Below are positions 17,728 to 26,463 of a stretch of DNA of 64,000 bases, one piece after another (the first letter of the stretch is position 1; each line of letters opens with the position of its first letter). The DNA is from Gemmatimonadota bacterium (GTDB lineage Bacteria; Gemmatimonadota; Gemmatimonadetes; Gemmatimonadales; Gemmatimonadaceae). The DNA is taken from assembly GCA_020161135.1 (NCBI GenBank), contig JAIUOB010000001.1, forward strand, positions 620,001-684,000, read 5' to 3'. Under the pieces are notes generated by a model. It ran no database searches. It saw only the letters and a program-made list of their open reading frames with translations, and was not told the DNA's origin. A program made the position numbers and the translations under genes.

Positions 17728-18054
17728 TTAGCGATCGTCGTGAGGGATTCCTGCGATCGGCAGATCGAGAGTCTCGAGACCCACGCCACCGAAGGTCATC
17801 GTGGGCCGCTTCTGGCCCGGCGCGACCGGCACCAAGGTGAGCGTGACCTTGTGTGTTCGTTCGTGGTTCACCTCTCCCTCCAGATCGACCACGAAAAGGG
17901 TGCCCTTCACACCACCGGTCGCACTGAGGGTGAATGCGACCTCGAGCTCGATCGACCGCAGCGCAAGCGTCGGCGAGTCCGGGCGTTCAGCATACGCACT
18001 TTGCACTTCGTCGCGGACACGATGAATGAAGTCCTTCAGCTCCATCTTGGGCAT
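17728..18054 (-). CDS. Small trypco2-like (trypsin-co-occurring domain 2) protein
   Basis: ATG 18054 is chosen because ggag lies 6 nt upstream and MELKDFIHRVRDEV is the natural domain start; an in-frame upstream extension is Arg/Pro-rich. The 108-residue protein has an N-terminal helix, then beta-strand blocks SIELEVAFTLSATGG and LFVVDLEG, and the THKVTLTLVP ending typical of trypco2. Aravind and colleagues described this domain as a small partner of trypsin-like or other effectors in conflict systems (recalled). No trypsin-like gene is next to it; the neighbours are hsdM and an AAA_14 ATPase. Its role may be as an adaptor or sensor. Confidence 0.75.
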   Translation of the reverse strand: MPKMELKDFIHRVRDEVQSAYAERPDSPTLALRSIELEVAFTLSATGGVKGTLFVVDLEGEVNHERTHKVTLTLVPVAPGQKRPTMTFGGVGLETLDLPIAGIPHDDR

Positions 18055-18183
18055 TGATGCTCCGGTCTGTCGTGATGGGCGCGCGTTTGGGGCAACGGAC
18101 CTGCGAAAAGGTGGCGCGTCCGCGAGGCTCCGCAAGCGAAGGGCGATTGGTCCCAGACTGCAAGGCCGCCTTGCGCGTCGGGC

Positions 18184-19335
18184 CTACCGCCCCACCACCC
18201 CCACCGCCTCCCCCAGAGTCACCGCCGTAATCCCCACATCCAATCCAAACACGTGCTCCCCCGGGTGCACCACATACAAGTGGTCGAGCCCGAGGTCCTG
18301 CTGCGCCACCCGCATCGACTTGGTGGTCGACACGCGCTCGCTGTACTTGAACTCGAACCCGATCCGGCGCCCCTGGTGCAGCAGCAGCAGGTCCAGCTCC
18401 GCACCGCTGTGCGTGCCCCAGAAGTACGCATCGCGGTCACCGGTCACGCTCAGGATCTGCTCGAGACAGAACCCCTCCCACGACGCGCCGAGCTTGGGGT
18501 GCGACTGCAGCCCCACCCGGTCGGGGATGCCGAGCAGGGCATGCAGCACGCCGGCGTCGCGCACGTACAGCTTGGGTGAGCGCACCTGCCGCTTCTTCAC
18601 GTTCTCGAACCACGGCGGCAACTGCCGCACCATGTAGGTGCCGCTCAGGATATCGAGGTACCGCCGCGCCGTGGGCTCAGAGCTGCCCAGCGCGCGCGCC
18701 AGCTCGGCCTGGTTGAGCACCTGCCCGTGGTAGTGCGCCACCATCGTCCAGAAGCGGCCCAGCGTCGTGGCGGGCACCTGGATGCCGAGCTGCGGGATGT
18801 CACGCTCAAGAAAGGTGCGCCGGAAGTCGTCGTGCCACTGCCGGGCCGCGAAGTCGCTGGGCGCCAGCCACGCGCGCGGAAACCCACCCCGCCACCACAG
18901 GCTGGGCAGGTCGCCCGGCGCTAGCTCCGCCAGCGAGAACCCCGACACATCGACTAACGACACGCGGCCCGCCAGACTCTCGCTGCTTTCCTTCATGAGC
19001 GCGGGCGAGGCACTGCCCAGCACGAGGAAGCGCGCGGGCACGTCGTCCCGGTCGGCCAGCACCCGGAGCAGAGGGAGCAGCTCGGGGAGACGCTGCACCT
19101 CGTCCAACACGACCAGCCCCCGCAGCGGCCGCAGCACCAGCTCGGGGTTGCCGAGTCGTGCGAGGTCGGCCGGCGACTCGAGGTCGAACAGGTGCACCGG
19201 CGCGGGCCAGTCGGCGGCCAGCATACGGGCCAGCGTCGTCTTTCCCGCCTGGCGCGGGCCCACCAGCGCCACGACCGGGTTGTTCTCCAGCCGCTGGCGG
19301 ATCGTTGCGAGGTAGACGGCTCTGGCGACTGGCAT
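18184..19335 (-). CDS. AAA_14/DUF4143-family ATPase
   Basis: The 383-residue protein has Walker A GPRQAGKTT at 26-34, Walker B LVVLDEVQRLPEL at about 73-85 and a sensor-like LGSASP. The C-terminal DUF4143 region has the PD-(D/E)XK-like pattern AELDLLLLHQGRRIGFEFKYSE near residue 305-326. These ATPases are common, mobile and poorly understood; some sit in defence or toxin-antitoxin islands. It begins the leftward run, 129 bp upstream of the trypco2-like gene. An AT-rich promoter lies immediately upstream, unlike the surrounding GC-rich DNA. It could be an independent cargo gene rather than part of the RM operon. Confidence 0.88.
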   Translation of the reverse strand: MPVARAVYLATIRQRLENNPVVALVGPRQAGKTTLARMLAADWPAPVHLFDLESPADLARLGNPELVLRPLRGLVVLDEVQRLPELLPLLRVLADRDDVPARFLVLGSASPALMKESSESLAGRVSLVDVSGFSLAELAPGDLPSLWWRGGFPRAWLAPSDFAARQWHDDFRRTFLERDIPQLGIQVPATTLGRFWTMVAHYHGQVLNQAELARALGSSEPTARRYLDILSGTYMVRQLPPWFENVKKRQVRSPKLYVRDAGVLHALLGIPDRVGLQSHPKLGASWEGFCLEQILSVTGDRDAYFWGTHSGAELDLLLLHQGRRIGFEFKYSERVSTTKSMRVAQQDLGLDHLYVVHPGEHVFGLDVGITAVTLGEAVGVVGR

Positions 19336-19344
19336 ATCGTTGAA

Positions 19345-19372
19345 AATGTAAACCTTGTCTTTATAAATGCAA
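19345..19372 (-). promoter_or_regulatory. Probable promoter of the AAA_14 gene
   Basis: On the minus strand TTGCAT (19372-19367) and TACATT (19350-19345) are separated by 16 bp, close to a sigma-70 pattern. They lie in an AT-rich stretch (19341-19390) that stands out in the region. The start codon at 19335 is only about 10 nt beyond the -10 box, so the transcript would be nearly leaderless. A short inverted repeat, cttg...caag (19354-19373), overlaps it and could be an operator. Confidence 0.4.
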
Positions 19373-19491
19373 GAAAATCAGAAATTCTAAACACTTCCTG
19401 ATCTTGTACGCGTTGGTCCGCCGCGACTCCAATGTCCCTCCCATTCCGTACTGTTGTCCCAGAGTCCCGCCCGTCTGTCCCTCTCACCCCC

Positions 19492-19965
19492 ATGAAGAAG
19501 TCCGCCAGTATCCAACTGCTCTTCGTCAACACGCTGGTCCTCGGCGCCGTCGCCTGCGACGACGCCCCCACGTCGGTCGATCCGTGCACCACCCGGACCT
19601 TCAATCCGGAAGCCTGTGAGGTGGCCGTGCAGAACCACGGCTACCACTACCACGGCGCGTGGATCCCGCTCATGTACCTGAATCCGTACCCGTTCTACTT
19701 CGGGCGCTACAACAGCTACGTGGCGCGCGGCGGCACGGTGTACTCGGCCCCGCTGTCGGCGTATGCGCGCACCTACCGCTCGCTCGATGCGCGCGCAGCG
19801 GCCTACGCGGCGGTCGCCACACCGCGCGGCACGCTGCTCTCGCCCACGCGCATGCGCGCCATGACGGCACGCCCGGCCTCCATCGCCTCGGCCCGCCGCG
19901 GCGCGACGGTGGGGCGTGGCGGCTTCGGCAGCATCGGCGCGGGACGCACCTCCGCGGGGAGCTGA
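19492..19965 (+). CDS. YgiB/DUF1190-like lipoprotein
   Basis: The 157-residue protein has a lipoprotein signal (MKKSASIQLLFVNTLVLGAVAC, Cys 22 as lipidation site). A His/Tyr-rich middle contains GAWIPLMYLNPYPFYFGRY, and the tail is Ser/Ala/Arg-rich with VGRGGFGSIG. The W-x-PLM and RGGFG features recall E. coli YgiB (DUF1190), whose gene precedes ygiC. Here a YgiC-type ATP-grasp gene also follows, one gene downstream, which supports the assignment. Overall similarity looks weak, so this is an inference from motif plus context. It lies 3 bp upstream of the next gene. Confidence 0.55.
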   Translation: MKKSASIQLLFVNTLVLGAVACDDAPTSVDPCTTRTFNPEACEVAVQNHGYHYHGAWIPLMYLNPYPFYFGRYNSYVARGGTVYSAPLSAYARTYRSLDARAAAYAAVATPRGTLLSPTRMRAMTARPASIASARRGATVGRGGFGSIGAGRTSAGS

Positions 19966-19968
19966 CGC

Positions 19969-20418
19969 ATGCGCCCATCCCTGAGCACATCCACGCGTAC
20001 ACGCACGCGTACATCGCTGCGTACTCGCACGCGCGCGGCGACGCTGCTGGTCGCCGCCGTGCTGCCCCTGGTCACCGCGTGCGTCAACGCCGAGGAGAAG
20101 GCGCGGCGCGACGAGGAGGCCATGGTGGCGCTCGCGCGCGAGGAAATGGAGGCCGAGTCGCTGTTCGTGCACGACTCGGTGGCGATCGCCGCATCCATCA
20201 CGCTGGATACCATCGACGTGCTCGAGCGCACGCTGCCGATGCTCAACTGGGAGCGCGACACCGTGGCCGAGGCGCAGTTCGTGGCGCGCACGCGGGCGGG
20301 CGCCTCGTGCCTGCTCGACTCGGCGCACTTTGCGCGGGTGGCGAAGGGCGACACACTGCGCTGTCAGTGGGACACCACCGGTGTGAGGCCCGCCGCGCCA
20401 GGCAGCACCACCAAGTGA
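19969..20418 (+). CDS. Small lipoprotein of unknown function in the ygiBC-like operon
   Basis: The protein has 149 residues. An Arg/Thr-rich start is followed by a hydrophobic stretch and lipobox LVTAC (Cys about 38). A charged helical segment (EEKARRDEEAMVALAREEMEAES) and a small C-terminal domain with two cysteines (SCLLD, LRCQW) follow. I recognise no family. It is packed 3 bp after the YgiB-like gene and 7 bp before the ATP-grasp gene, so it is surely co-transcribed with them. A periplasmic lipid-anchored partner is likely. Confidence 0.65.
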   Translation: MRPSLSTSTRTRTRTSLRTRTRAATLLVAAVLPLVTACVNAEEKARRDEEAMVALAREEMEAESLFVHDSVAIAASITLDTIDVLERTLPMLNWERDTVAEAQFVARTRAGASCLLDSAHFARVAKGDTLRCQWDTTGVRPAAPGSTTK

Positions 20419-20425
20419 GGCGCAC

Positions 20426-21586
20426 GTGAAGCGCGTCGCGCACCCGCCCCGCCCCGACTGGCAGCGCAAGGTCGAGAGCGTCGGCCTCACCTGGCATTCG
20501 AACAAGGGGCCGTACTGGAACGAGTCGGCCTACTACAGCTTCACGCTCGACGAGGTGAACGCGCTGGAGGCGGCCACCACCACGCTGCACGGCATGTTCC
20601 TCGAGGCGGCGCAGCACATCATCGACCGACGGCTGTACGAGCAGCTCCGCATTCCGCCGTTCATGGTGCCGCTCATCGAGGTGGCGTGGCAGCAGGAGCC
20701 GCCGTCGCTGTACGGTCGCTTCGACCTGGCGTACGACGGCGTGAGCCCGCCCAGGATGCTCGAGTACAACGCCGACACGCCCACGTCGCTGGTGGAGGCG
20801 TCGCTGGCGCAGTGGTTCTGGCTGCAGGACGTCTTTCCCGCCAAGGACCAGTTCAACGCGCTGCACGAGCGGCTCATCGCGCACTGGCGCGCGCTGGCGC
20901 CGTACCTGCAGGGGCAGCGGCTGCACTTTGCCGGCATGGACGACCTGGAGGACGGCATGACGCTGGCCTACCTGCGCGACACCGCCGAGCAGGCCGGCAT
21001 CGTGTGCGACACGCTCACCATCGGGCAGATCGGGCTGTCGAGCGACGGCTTCTTCACCGACCTGAGTGACCGCGTCATCGAGTCACTCTTCAAGCTCTAT
21101 CCGTGGGAGTGGCTCGTGCACGAGGAGCCACGCTTCGTCGAGGCGATCCTCGCGCACGGCCCGCACATGCAGTGGATCGAGCCGGTGTGGAAGATGCTGC
21201 TGAGCAACAAGGGGCTGCTGGCCGTGCTGTGGGAGCTGTTCCCCGAGAGCCCGTACCTGCTGCCAGCGTCATTCGACGTGGCCGACACGCTGCTGTGGGA
21301 TGCGTTCGTGCGGAAGCCGCTGCTCTCGCGCGAAGGCGCCAACGTGACCGTCACCATGTTCGACCAGACGCTGATGGAGTCGAAGGGCGACTACGGCGAG
21401 GACGGCTACGTCTACCAGCACCTCGCGACCATTCCCAACATGGGCGGGTCCGGCGCCGACGCGCGCTATCCCGTGCTGGGCACGTGGATCATCGGCGACC
21501 AGGCGAGCGGCATGGGCATCCGCGAATCGAACCGCCTCATCACCGACAACCTGTCGCAGTTCGTGCCGCACGTGATCGAGGGGTGA
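20426..21586 (+). CDS. Glutathionylspermidine-synthase-like ATP-grasp ligase (YgiC/YjfC type)
   Basis: The 386-residue protein matches the synthase-domain-only family. It has WNESAYYSFTLDEV, the YGRFDLAYDG substrate block, MLEYNADTPTSLVEAS, and a C-terminal ATP-grasp part with VRKPLLSREGANVTV and WIIGDQASGMGIRES. The amidase half of bifunctional Gss is absent. Family members use ATP to form an amide between an amine and a peptide carboxylate; YgiC itself does not make glutathionylspermidine, and the true substrate is unclear. It is the last gene of a three-gene operon with two lipoproteins. Confidence 0.9.
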   Translation: MKRVAHPPRPDWQRKVESVGLTWHSNKGPYWNESAYYSFTLDEVNALEAATTTLHGMFLEAAQHIIDRRLYEQLRIPPFMVPLIEVAWQQEPPSLYGRFDLAYDGVSPPRMLEYNADTPTSLVEASLAQWFWLQDVFPAKDQFNALHERLIAHWRALAPYLQGQRLHFAGMDDLEDGMTLAYLRDTAEQAGIVCDTLTIGQIGLSSDGFFTDLSDRVIESLFKLYPWEWLVHEEPRFVEAILAHGPHMQWIEPVWKMLLSNKGLLAVLWELFPESPYLLPASFDVADTLLWDAFVRKPLLSREGANVTVTMFDQTLMESKGDYGEDGYVYQHLATIPNMGGSGADARYPVLGTWIIGDQASGMGIRESNRLITDNLSQFVPHVIEG

Positions 21587-21746
21587 GCGCTGCGGGGCGT
21601 CGCGGCGCGGGTCCGCGACGTCTCGTGTGACGGAACCCCGACTGGGTGGGGTGAGCGCGCGTCGGGGGCGTGGGGCGCGCGGCGAGCATTCGTCATGACC
21701 GGTCATCCCCACGACACCCGGCAGCCCACGTGGTCGTAGGTCTGCC

Positions 21747-22889
21747 GTGATGCCCATGACGTCCACCACCCCTGCCCCCATCCCCGCTCCCGGCGCGTCC
21801 GCCCCGGCCTCGCCCGTGGCGCGGTGGCGCGCGATCGCGTACGCGCTGGGCGTCAACGCGGTGGTGTGGAGCGCGGTGGTCGGCCTGCACGCGGCGTCCG
21901 TGTGGAGCGACGGGCTGCGTCGCGGGCGCACGATCGGGTTGAGCGTGGTGTTCGGCGACTTCGCGCTGGCGTACGCGCCATGGGTGCCGTTCGGCGCCGC
22001 CCTCTACCTGCTGCAGGTGCGACGCAGCGCATGGCAGCGCGTGTTGGCGCTGTCGGTCGTCTTCCTGCTCCTCGAGCTCGTGTACCAGGCGGCGCATCCG
22101 CTCCGGGGCCCCGACCTGACGCTTGCGAACGTGATGGCCGCCACGCGGGACATGCCGGCCGTGTTCCGCCTCATCGATGTCGCGCTGCTCATTGCGACCA
22201 ATGCCGTGGTGTATGCGATCGTGGCGCTGCGCCTTCAGCGCGACGCACGCGAGCAGGAGAGCCGCCTGCAGGCCGACAACCTGCGACTCCGCCTGGCGCT
22301 CGAGGAGCAGCGCCTGCAGGGGCTGCGCGCCCAGCTCGAGCCGCACTTCCTGTTCAACGCGCTCAACGCCATCAGTGGACTCGTTCGCAACGACGATCGC
22401 CGCATCGCCCTCACCGCCCTGCAGCAGCTGAGTCGGCTGCTGCGCTATGCCACCACGGCGGTGGTCCGGGAGCGTGTGGCGCTCTCCGATGAGGTGACGT
22501 TCGTGGACGAGTATCTCGCGCTCCAGGCGCTGCGATTCGGGCCGCGACTGCAGGTCGCGTGGACGGGGCGCGATGCGGTACCGAACGACCAGGAGTGTCC
22601 GCCCCTCCTCTTGCAGCCGCTGGTCGAGAACGCCGTCCGTCATGGCCTCGAGCCCAGCGATGGGCCCATCACGATTGCCGTGGGCTTTGCCACGACCACC
22701 GAGGGGACCGTCATCACGGTGACCAACACCGTGCCCGACCAGGCCCCGGAGAATCGCGGCCTCGGTGTGGGACTGCGCGCCCTGCGCAACCGCCTCGCCG
22801 CCGCGTATGGCGGCGCCACCCTTGTCACGGAGAGCGGCGACGGATGCTTTCACGTGCGACTGACCCTGCCCCGCGCTCCCGATGACTGA
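21747..22889 (+). CDS. LytS/YehU-type sensor histidine kinase
   Basis: The 380-residue protein (GTG 21747, ATG 21750 alternative) starts with four hydrophobic helices (about residues 30-155) without a recognisable sensor loop. A short coiled coil (about 160-195) follows. The HisKA_7TM/His_kinase block has phospho-acceptor H200 in LEPHFLFNALNAISGL, and the ATPase part has QPLVENAVRHGLE and GVGLRALRNRL. The stimulus is unknown. Its last 8 bp overlap the LytTR regulator gene, its evident partner. The ADOP permease encoded convergently next door could be a target, but nothing in the sequence proves this. Confidence 0.92.
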   Translation: MMPMTSTTPAPIPAPGASAPASPVARWRAIAYALGVNAVVWSAVVGLHAASVWSDGLRRGRTIGLSVVFGDFALAYAPWVPFGAALYLLQVRRSAWQRVLALSVVFLLLELVYQAAHPLRGPDLTLANVMAATRDMPAVFRLIDVALLIATNAVVYAIVALRLQRDAREQESRLQADNLRLRLALEEQRLQGLRAQLEPHFLFNALNAISGLVRNDDRRIALTALQQLSRLLRYATTAVVRERVALSDEVTFVDEYLALQALRFGPRLQVAWTGRDAVPNDQECPPLLLQPLVENAVRHGLEPSDGPITIAVGFATTTEGTVITVTNTVPDQAPENRGLGVGLRALRNRLAAAYGGATLVTESGDGCFHVRLTLPRAPDD

Positions 22890-23730
22890 CGCCACCCGTA
22901 ACGCACCCGAGGCCCCGACGGTGGACAGCGTGCGTGCGCTCATCGTCGATGATGAGCCGTTGGCCCGCGTGAACCTGCAACGCGCCCTCGAGGCGCATCC
23001 GCGGTGGCGGGTGGAGGGCACCTTCGCCGATGCGCACAGCGCGCTGGCCGCTGTGCTGCAGGCGGTACCCGACGTGGTGTTCCTGGACATTCGCATGCCG
23101 CGCACCTCCGGGCTCGTGCTGGCGCGACGGCTGGCCGAACTGCCGGTCGCCCCTCTGGTCGTGTTCGTCACGGCCTACGAGGGATACGCCCTGGAGGCGT
23201 TCGAGCTGCACGCGCTCGACTACCTCATCAAGCCGTTCGACGACGCCCGTCTCGCGAGCGGCCTGCGCCGCATCGAGGCACTGCTGGCGTTGCGGGCACA
23301 GGCCACGTATGGCGCCGCGCTGCGGGCCTTCCTCGACGACACCGGCACGCTTGAGGGCGCGCCGGCCGCCGCGGTTCGCGACGCGGCCACGCCGCGCTAT
23401 CTCCAGCAGGTGTGCGTGAAGTCGGTGGGTCGACTCGATGTCGTGCAGATCGCCGACGTTCGCCGCATCGTGGCCGCCGGCAACTACGTCGAGCTGCACC
23501 TGGGCAAGCGCGTGCTGCTGCATCGGGTCACGCTCGCCGCCCTCGAGGCACGCCTCGATGCCGCGGAGTTCCTCCGGGTGCATCGGCGGGTGATCGTGCG
23601 GCGGAGCGAGTGCCGAGCGCTCACCGTCACCGGCGACGGCACCTTTGCGCTCCGGCTCCACGGCGGCGCGAGCGTGCCGGTGAGCGAGCGGCATGTGGCC
23701 GACGTGCGTGCCCTGCTGGCCGACCGCTGA
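22882..23730 (+). CDS. LytTR-family response regulator
   Basis: The 282-residue protein has a receiver domain with ALIVDDEPLARVNL, phospho-acceptor D69 in VVFLDIRMPRTSG, T/Y switch residues in FVTAYEGYALEAF, and K in YLIKPF. A linker and a C-terminal LytTR DNA-binding domain follow (DVRRIVAAGNYVELHLG and FLRVHRRVIVRRSECRAL). LytTR regulators bind direct repeats spaced by a helical turn; no obvious such pair was found in the short upstream spacer. Co-translation with the kinase is expected from the 8-bp overlap. Confidence 0.93.
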   Translation: MTDATRNAPEAPTVDSVRALIVDDEPLARVNLQRALEAHPRWRVEGTFADAHSALAAVLQAVPDVVFLDIRMPRTSGLVLARRLAELPVAPLVVFVTAYEGYALEAFELHALDYLIKPFDDARLASGLRRIEALLALRAQATYGAALRAFLDDTGTLEGAPAAAVRDAATPRYLQQVCVKSVGRLDVVQIADVRRIVAAGNYVELHLGKRVLLHRVTLAALEARLDAAEFLRVHRRVIVRRSECRALTVTGDGTFALRLHGGASVPVSERHVADVRALLADR

Positions 23731-23735
23731 CGGAC

Positions 23736-23769
23736 GCGCGGCGCGCACGACGCGTCAGTCACGCCGCGC
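23736..23769. terminator. Hairpin between convergent genes
   Basis: An 8-bp perfect stem (gcgcggcg with cgccgcgc) encloses an 18-nt loop in the 50-bp gap between the LytTR gene and the ADOP permease gene. There is no T-run. It could end transcription from both sides. Confidence 0.4.
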
Positions 23770-23780
23770 ACGCCTCGCGC

Positions 23781-26252
23781 TCACTCGCTGCGCATCGCGA
23801 GCGCCGGATCCACGAGTGCCGCGCGGCGCGCCGGGATCGCCGTCGCCACCGCGGAGACCACGACCAGGACGAGCGTCACCGCCCCGCAGGTCGCGAGGGC
23901 ATCGCCCGCGCCGGCTGACAGGATCGAGCGCAAGGCCCGCGCGGCGAGCGCCGCGAGCACGAGACCGAGCACCGCGCCACCGGTCACGAGCGAGAGCCCT
24001 TCGCGCATCATTCCGCGCACCAACTGGCGCGGAGACGCGCCGAGCGCCATGCGAATCCCGATCTCCCGAGTGCGTTGGGCCACCGCATGGGCCATCACGC
24101 CATACACGCCGATGGACGCCAGCAGCAGGCCCAGCGCCCCGAACGCGCCGAGCGCGGCGGCCGTGAGTCGTGCGGGGAGCAGCGCGTACGCGAGGTGCTC
24201 GTCCATGGTGCGCGGCGCCCCGAGTGGCAGGTTCGCATCGAGCGCCGCCACTTCGCGACGCAGCAGGGCGGTGGCCTGCGACGCGCCGCCGCGCACGCGC
24301 ATCACGACGGACATGGACGAACGCCACTGCTGCTCCTGCGGCAGCCACACGAAGGCCGTGGGCGCCTCGCCAAGCCGCCGGTACTTGCCGGTCGGCACGA
24401 CGCCGACGATGACCCGCTCGCGATCGGCGATGCGCACCGTCTTCCCCACGCCGTCGGATCCGGGCCAGAACCGATCGACGAAGTGCTGGTTGACGACCAC
24501 TACGGGCTGCGCCGAGGCGTTGTCGTCGTCGACGAAGTCGCGACCGCGCATCGGGATGCCCATGGTCGCGAAGTAGCCCGGCGTTGCGGCGGCGTAGAGG
24601 ATCGTCATGGATTCCTGCGGCGAGGGCACATAGCCGGGGATCTCCACCGACTGGTCGCTGCTGCCCACCCCCAGCGGCACCTCGGCTACCAAGGCCGCAG
24701 ACTGCACGGTGGGCGACGCGCGGAGGCGCTCCAACAGCCGTCGCTGGAAGGTGGCGGTCTCCTCGCGCGTGTACCCCTGCAGCGACGGATCGAGGCCAGC
24801 CAGGATCAGCCCATCGCTGGCGAATCCCTTGTCCACCTGTGCGGCGTGGCGAAGGTTGGCGAGGAAGAAGCCGGCAGCCGAGAGCAGGACGACCGTGACG
24901 GCGGCCTGCGCGACGATCATGGCGCGACGGGCCCGCGAGCGTGTGCCGCCCGACGCGGGCGCGCCCTTGAGCGCCGGCACGAGCGACGGCCGTGTCGCGT
25001 GCAGCGCGGGCCAGAGCCCGAACACGACCGTGGTGAGCAGCGTGAGGCAGGCCGTCCACGCGAGCACCGGCACGTTGAGGGCCAGGTCGAGGCGCACCGT
25101 GAGGTTCAGCGGCAGTGTCAGCCGGTTCACGGCGGCAATCGCCCATGCCGCGAGCAGCAGCCCCACCGCCGCCGCAATCACTGCGTACAGGAGGCTCTCC
25201 ACCAGCAGCTGCCGGACGAGCGTCCCTCGGGTGGCGCCCAGAGCGATGCGAGTGGCCATCTCGCGCGACCGATCCGTGGCCCGCGCCAGGAACAGGTTGG
25301 CCACGTTGCCACAGGCGAGCAGCAGGAGCAGTCCAACGACGACGACCACCACGCCGAAGAGCCCCAGCTCGGCGGATCGAATGTCCGGCGAGATGCCTGC
25401 GTCCTTGGCCGCGATGACGGCCATGCCGCGATCACGATACACGGTCGGATCGGCGCGTCGCTGCTCGTCGGCCAGCATGTCGAGGCGCGCCGCTGCCTGC
25501 GCCATGGAGATGCCGGGGCGCAGGCGTGCGACGATGTCGAGAAAGTTGACGGTCCAGGTGGTCGGCTCGCCGGCCATCGACGGCCACACCTGCGGCAACT
25601 GCGTCATGGGAATCCAGAGTGCGGGCTCGACGACCGGCATGAGGCCGCGAAAGCGTGGCGGTGCCACCCCGACGATGGTGACCTGCTGCCCGTTCACCGG
25701 GATGCGTGTCCCGATCACGGACGGGTCGGCGCCGAAGGCATCGCGCCAGAAGCCGTCGCTCAGGACGATCACGGGATTGGCCCGCCATCCGGTGTCCTCG
25801 GCCGGCAGGAACAGGCGCCCGCGGGCCGCGGTCACGCCAAGCAGCGAGAAGTAGTTCGCAGATGCCACCTGCGCGAAGACGGTACGGGGGAGTCCGCCCA
25901 CCGTGATGTTCATGCTGCGCCAGGCCGTTGCCGCGACGCCACTGAACACATCACCGGTATGCTCGCGCACGTCGAGGTAGTGCGCGACGGAGCTGGACCC
26001 CCACCGCGCGCCGGGCGCGGTGCGATACACCCGGAGCAGGGCCTCGGCATCGCGCACGCCGGGCGGTGGGCGCAGCAGTTCGGCTTCGACCGCCGAGAAG
26101 ACGGCCGTGTTGAGGCCGATGCCGAGGGCGAGCGTGAACACCACGGTGGCGGTGAACACCGGCTGTTTGCGCACCACGCGCCAGGCGTGACGCAGATCCT
26201 GTCGCAGCAGGGTGCTGCGGTGCCAGCGGGACGTTGAGGAGGTGGCGGACAT
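23781..26252 (-). CDS. ADOP-family ABC transporter permease (MacB/FtsX-type, duplicated)
   Basis: The 823-residue protein starts at ATG 26252, since upstream codons are not family-like. It begins with the family entry RQDLRHAWRVVRKQPVFTATVVFTLALGIG, a first TM, a MacB periplasmic core domain (VFAQVASANYFSLLGV and GVAPPRFRG), and three TMs of an FtsX domain. A second MacB core (MGIPMRGRDFVDDD) and a second FtsX domain (LASIGVYGVMAHAVAQRTREIGIRMALGA) follow, so eight TMs in all. ADOP permeases are typical of Acidobacteria and Gemmatimonadota. No ATPase gene is adjacent, so the ATPase must come from elsewhere. The substrate, possibly peptides or lipids, is unknown. Confidence 0.92.
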   Translation of the reverse strand: MSATSSTSRWHRSTLLRQDLRHAWRVVRKQPVFTATVVFTLALGIGLNTAVFSAVEAELLRPPPGVRDAEALLRVYRTAPGARWGSSSVAHYLDVREHTGDVFSGVAATAWRSMNITVGGLPRTVFAQVASANYFSLLGVTAARGRLFLPAEDTGWRANPVIVLSDGFWRDAFGADPSVIGTRIPVNGQQVTIVGVAPPRFRGLMPVVEPALWIPMTQLPQVWPSMAGEPTTWTVNFLDIVARLRPGISMAQAAARLDMLADEQRRADPTVYRDRGMAVIAAKDAGISPDIRSAELGLFGVVVVVVGLLLLLACGNVANLFLARATDRSREMATRIALGATRGTLVRQLLVESLLYAVIAAAVGLLLAAWAIAAVNRLTLPLNLTVRLDLALNVPVLAWTACLTLLTTVVFGLWPALHATRPSLVPALKGAPASGGTRSRARRAMIVAQAAVTVVLLSAAGFFLANLRHAAQVDKGFASDGLILAGLDPSLQGYTREETATFQRRLLERLRASPTVQSAALVAEVPLGVGSSDQSVEIPGYVPSPQESMTILYAAATPGYFATMGIPMRGRDFVDDDNASAQPVVVVNQHFVDRFWPGSDGVGKTVRIADRERVIVGVVPTGKYRRLGEAPTAFVWLPQEQQWRSSMSVVMRVRGGASQATALLRREVAALDANLPLGAPRTMDEHLAYALLPARLTAAALGAFGALGLLLASIGVYGVMAHAVAQRTREIGIRMALGASPRQLVRGMMREGLSLVTGGAVLGLVLAALAARALRSILSAGAGDALATCGAVTLVLVVVSAVATAIPARRAALVDPALAMRSE

Positions 26253-26463
26253 GGGCGGCGCCGTGGTGGAGGCCGGGCGGGGCGTGACGCGGGATGACGA
26301 CTCTACGACCGCCGGTCGCACCAGTGCCGGCGCTGGTCCCGGCTGGGCGGGCGTTCGTCACTTGGCGCGCGAAGTCGCGCGGCATCCCGCTGTCTCCTCC
26401 GTAGGTCGTCCCGCTCGCGGGCGACCCCGCCCGTTCCCTCGCACGCCCTTGCACGCCTCTACC

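Noticed and set aside
6785..19491. Prophage or integrative element with attachment sites
   Set aside because: No integrase, transposase, tRNA target or matching direct repeats were seen at either end of the defence island.
24075..26237. Rightward 720-codon open frame opposite the ADOP permease gene
   Set aside because: Low-complexity Arg/His/Gly-rich product with no motif, fully antisense to a permease with clear domains.
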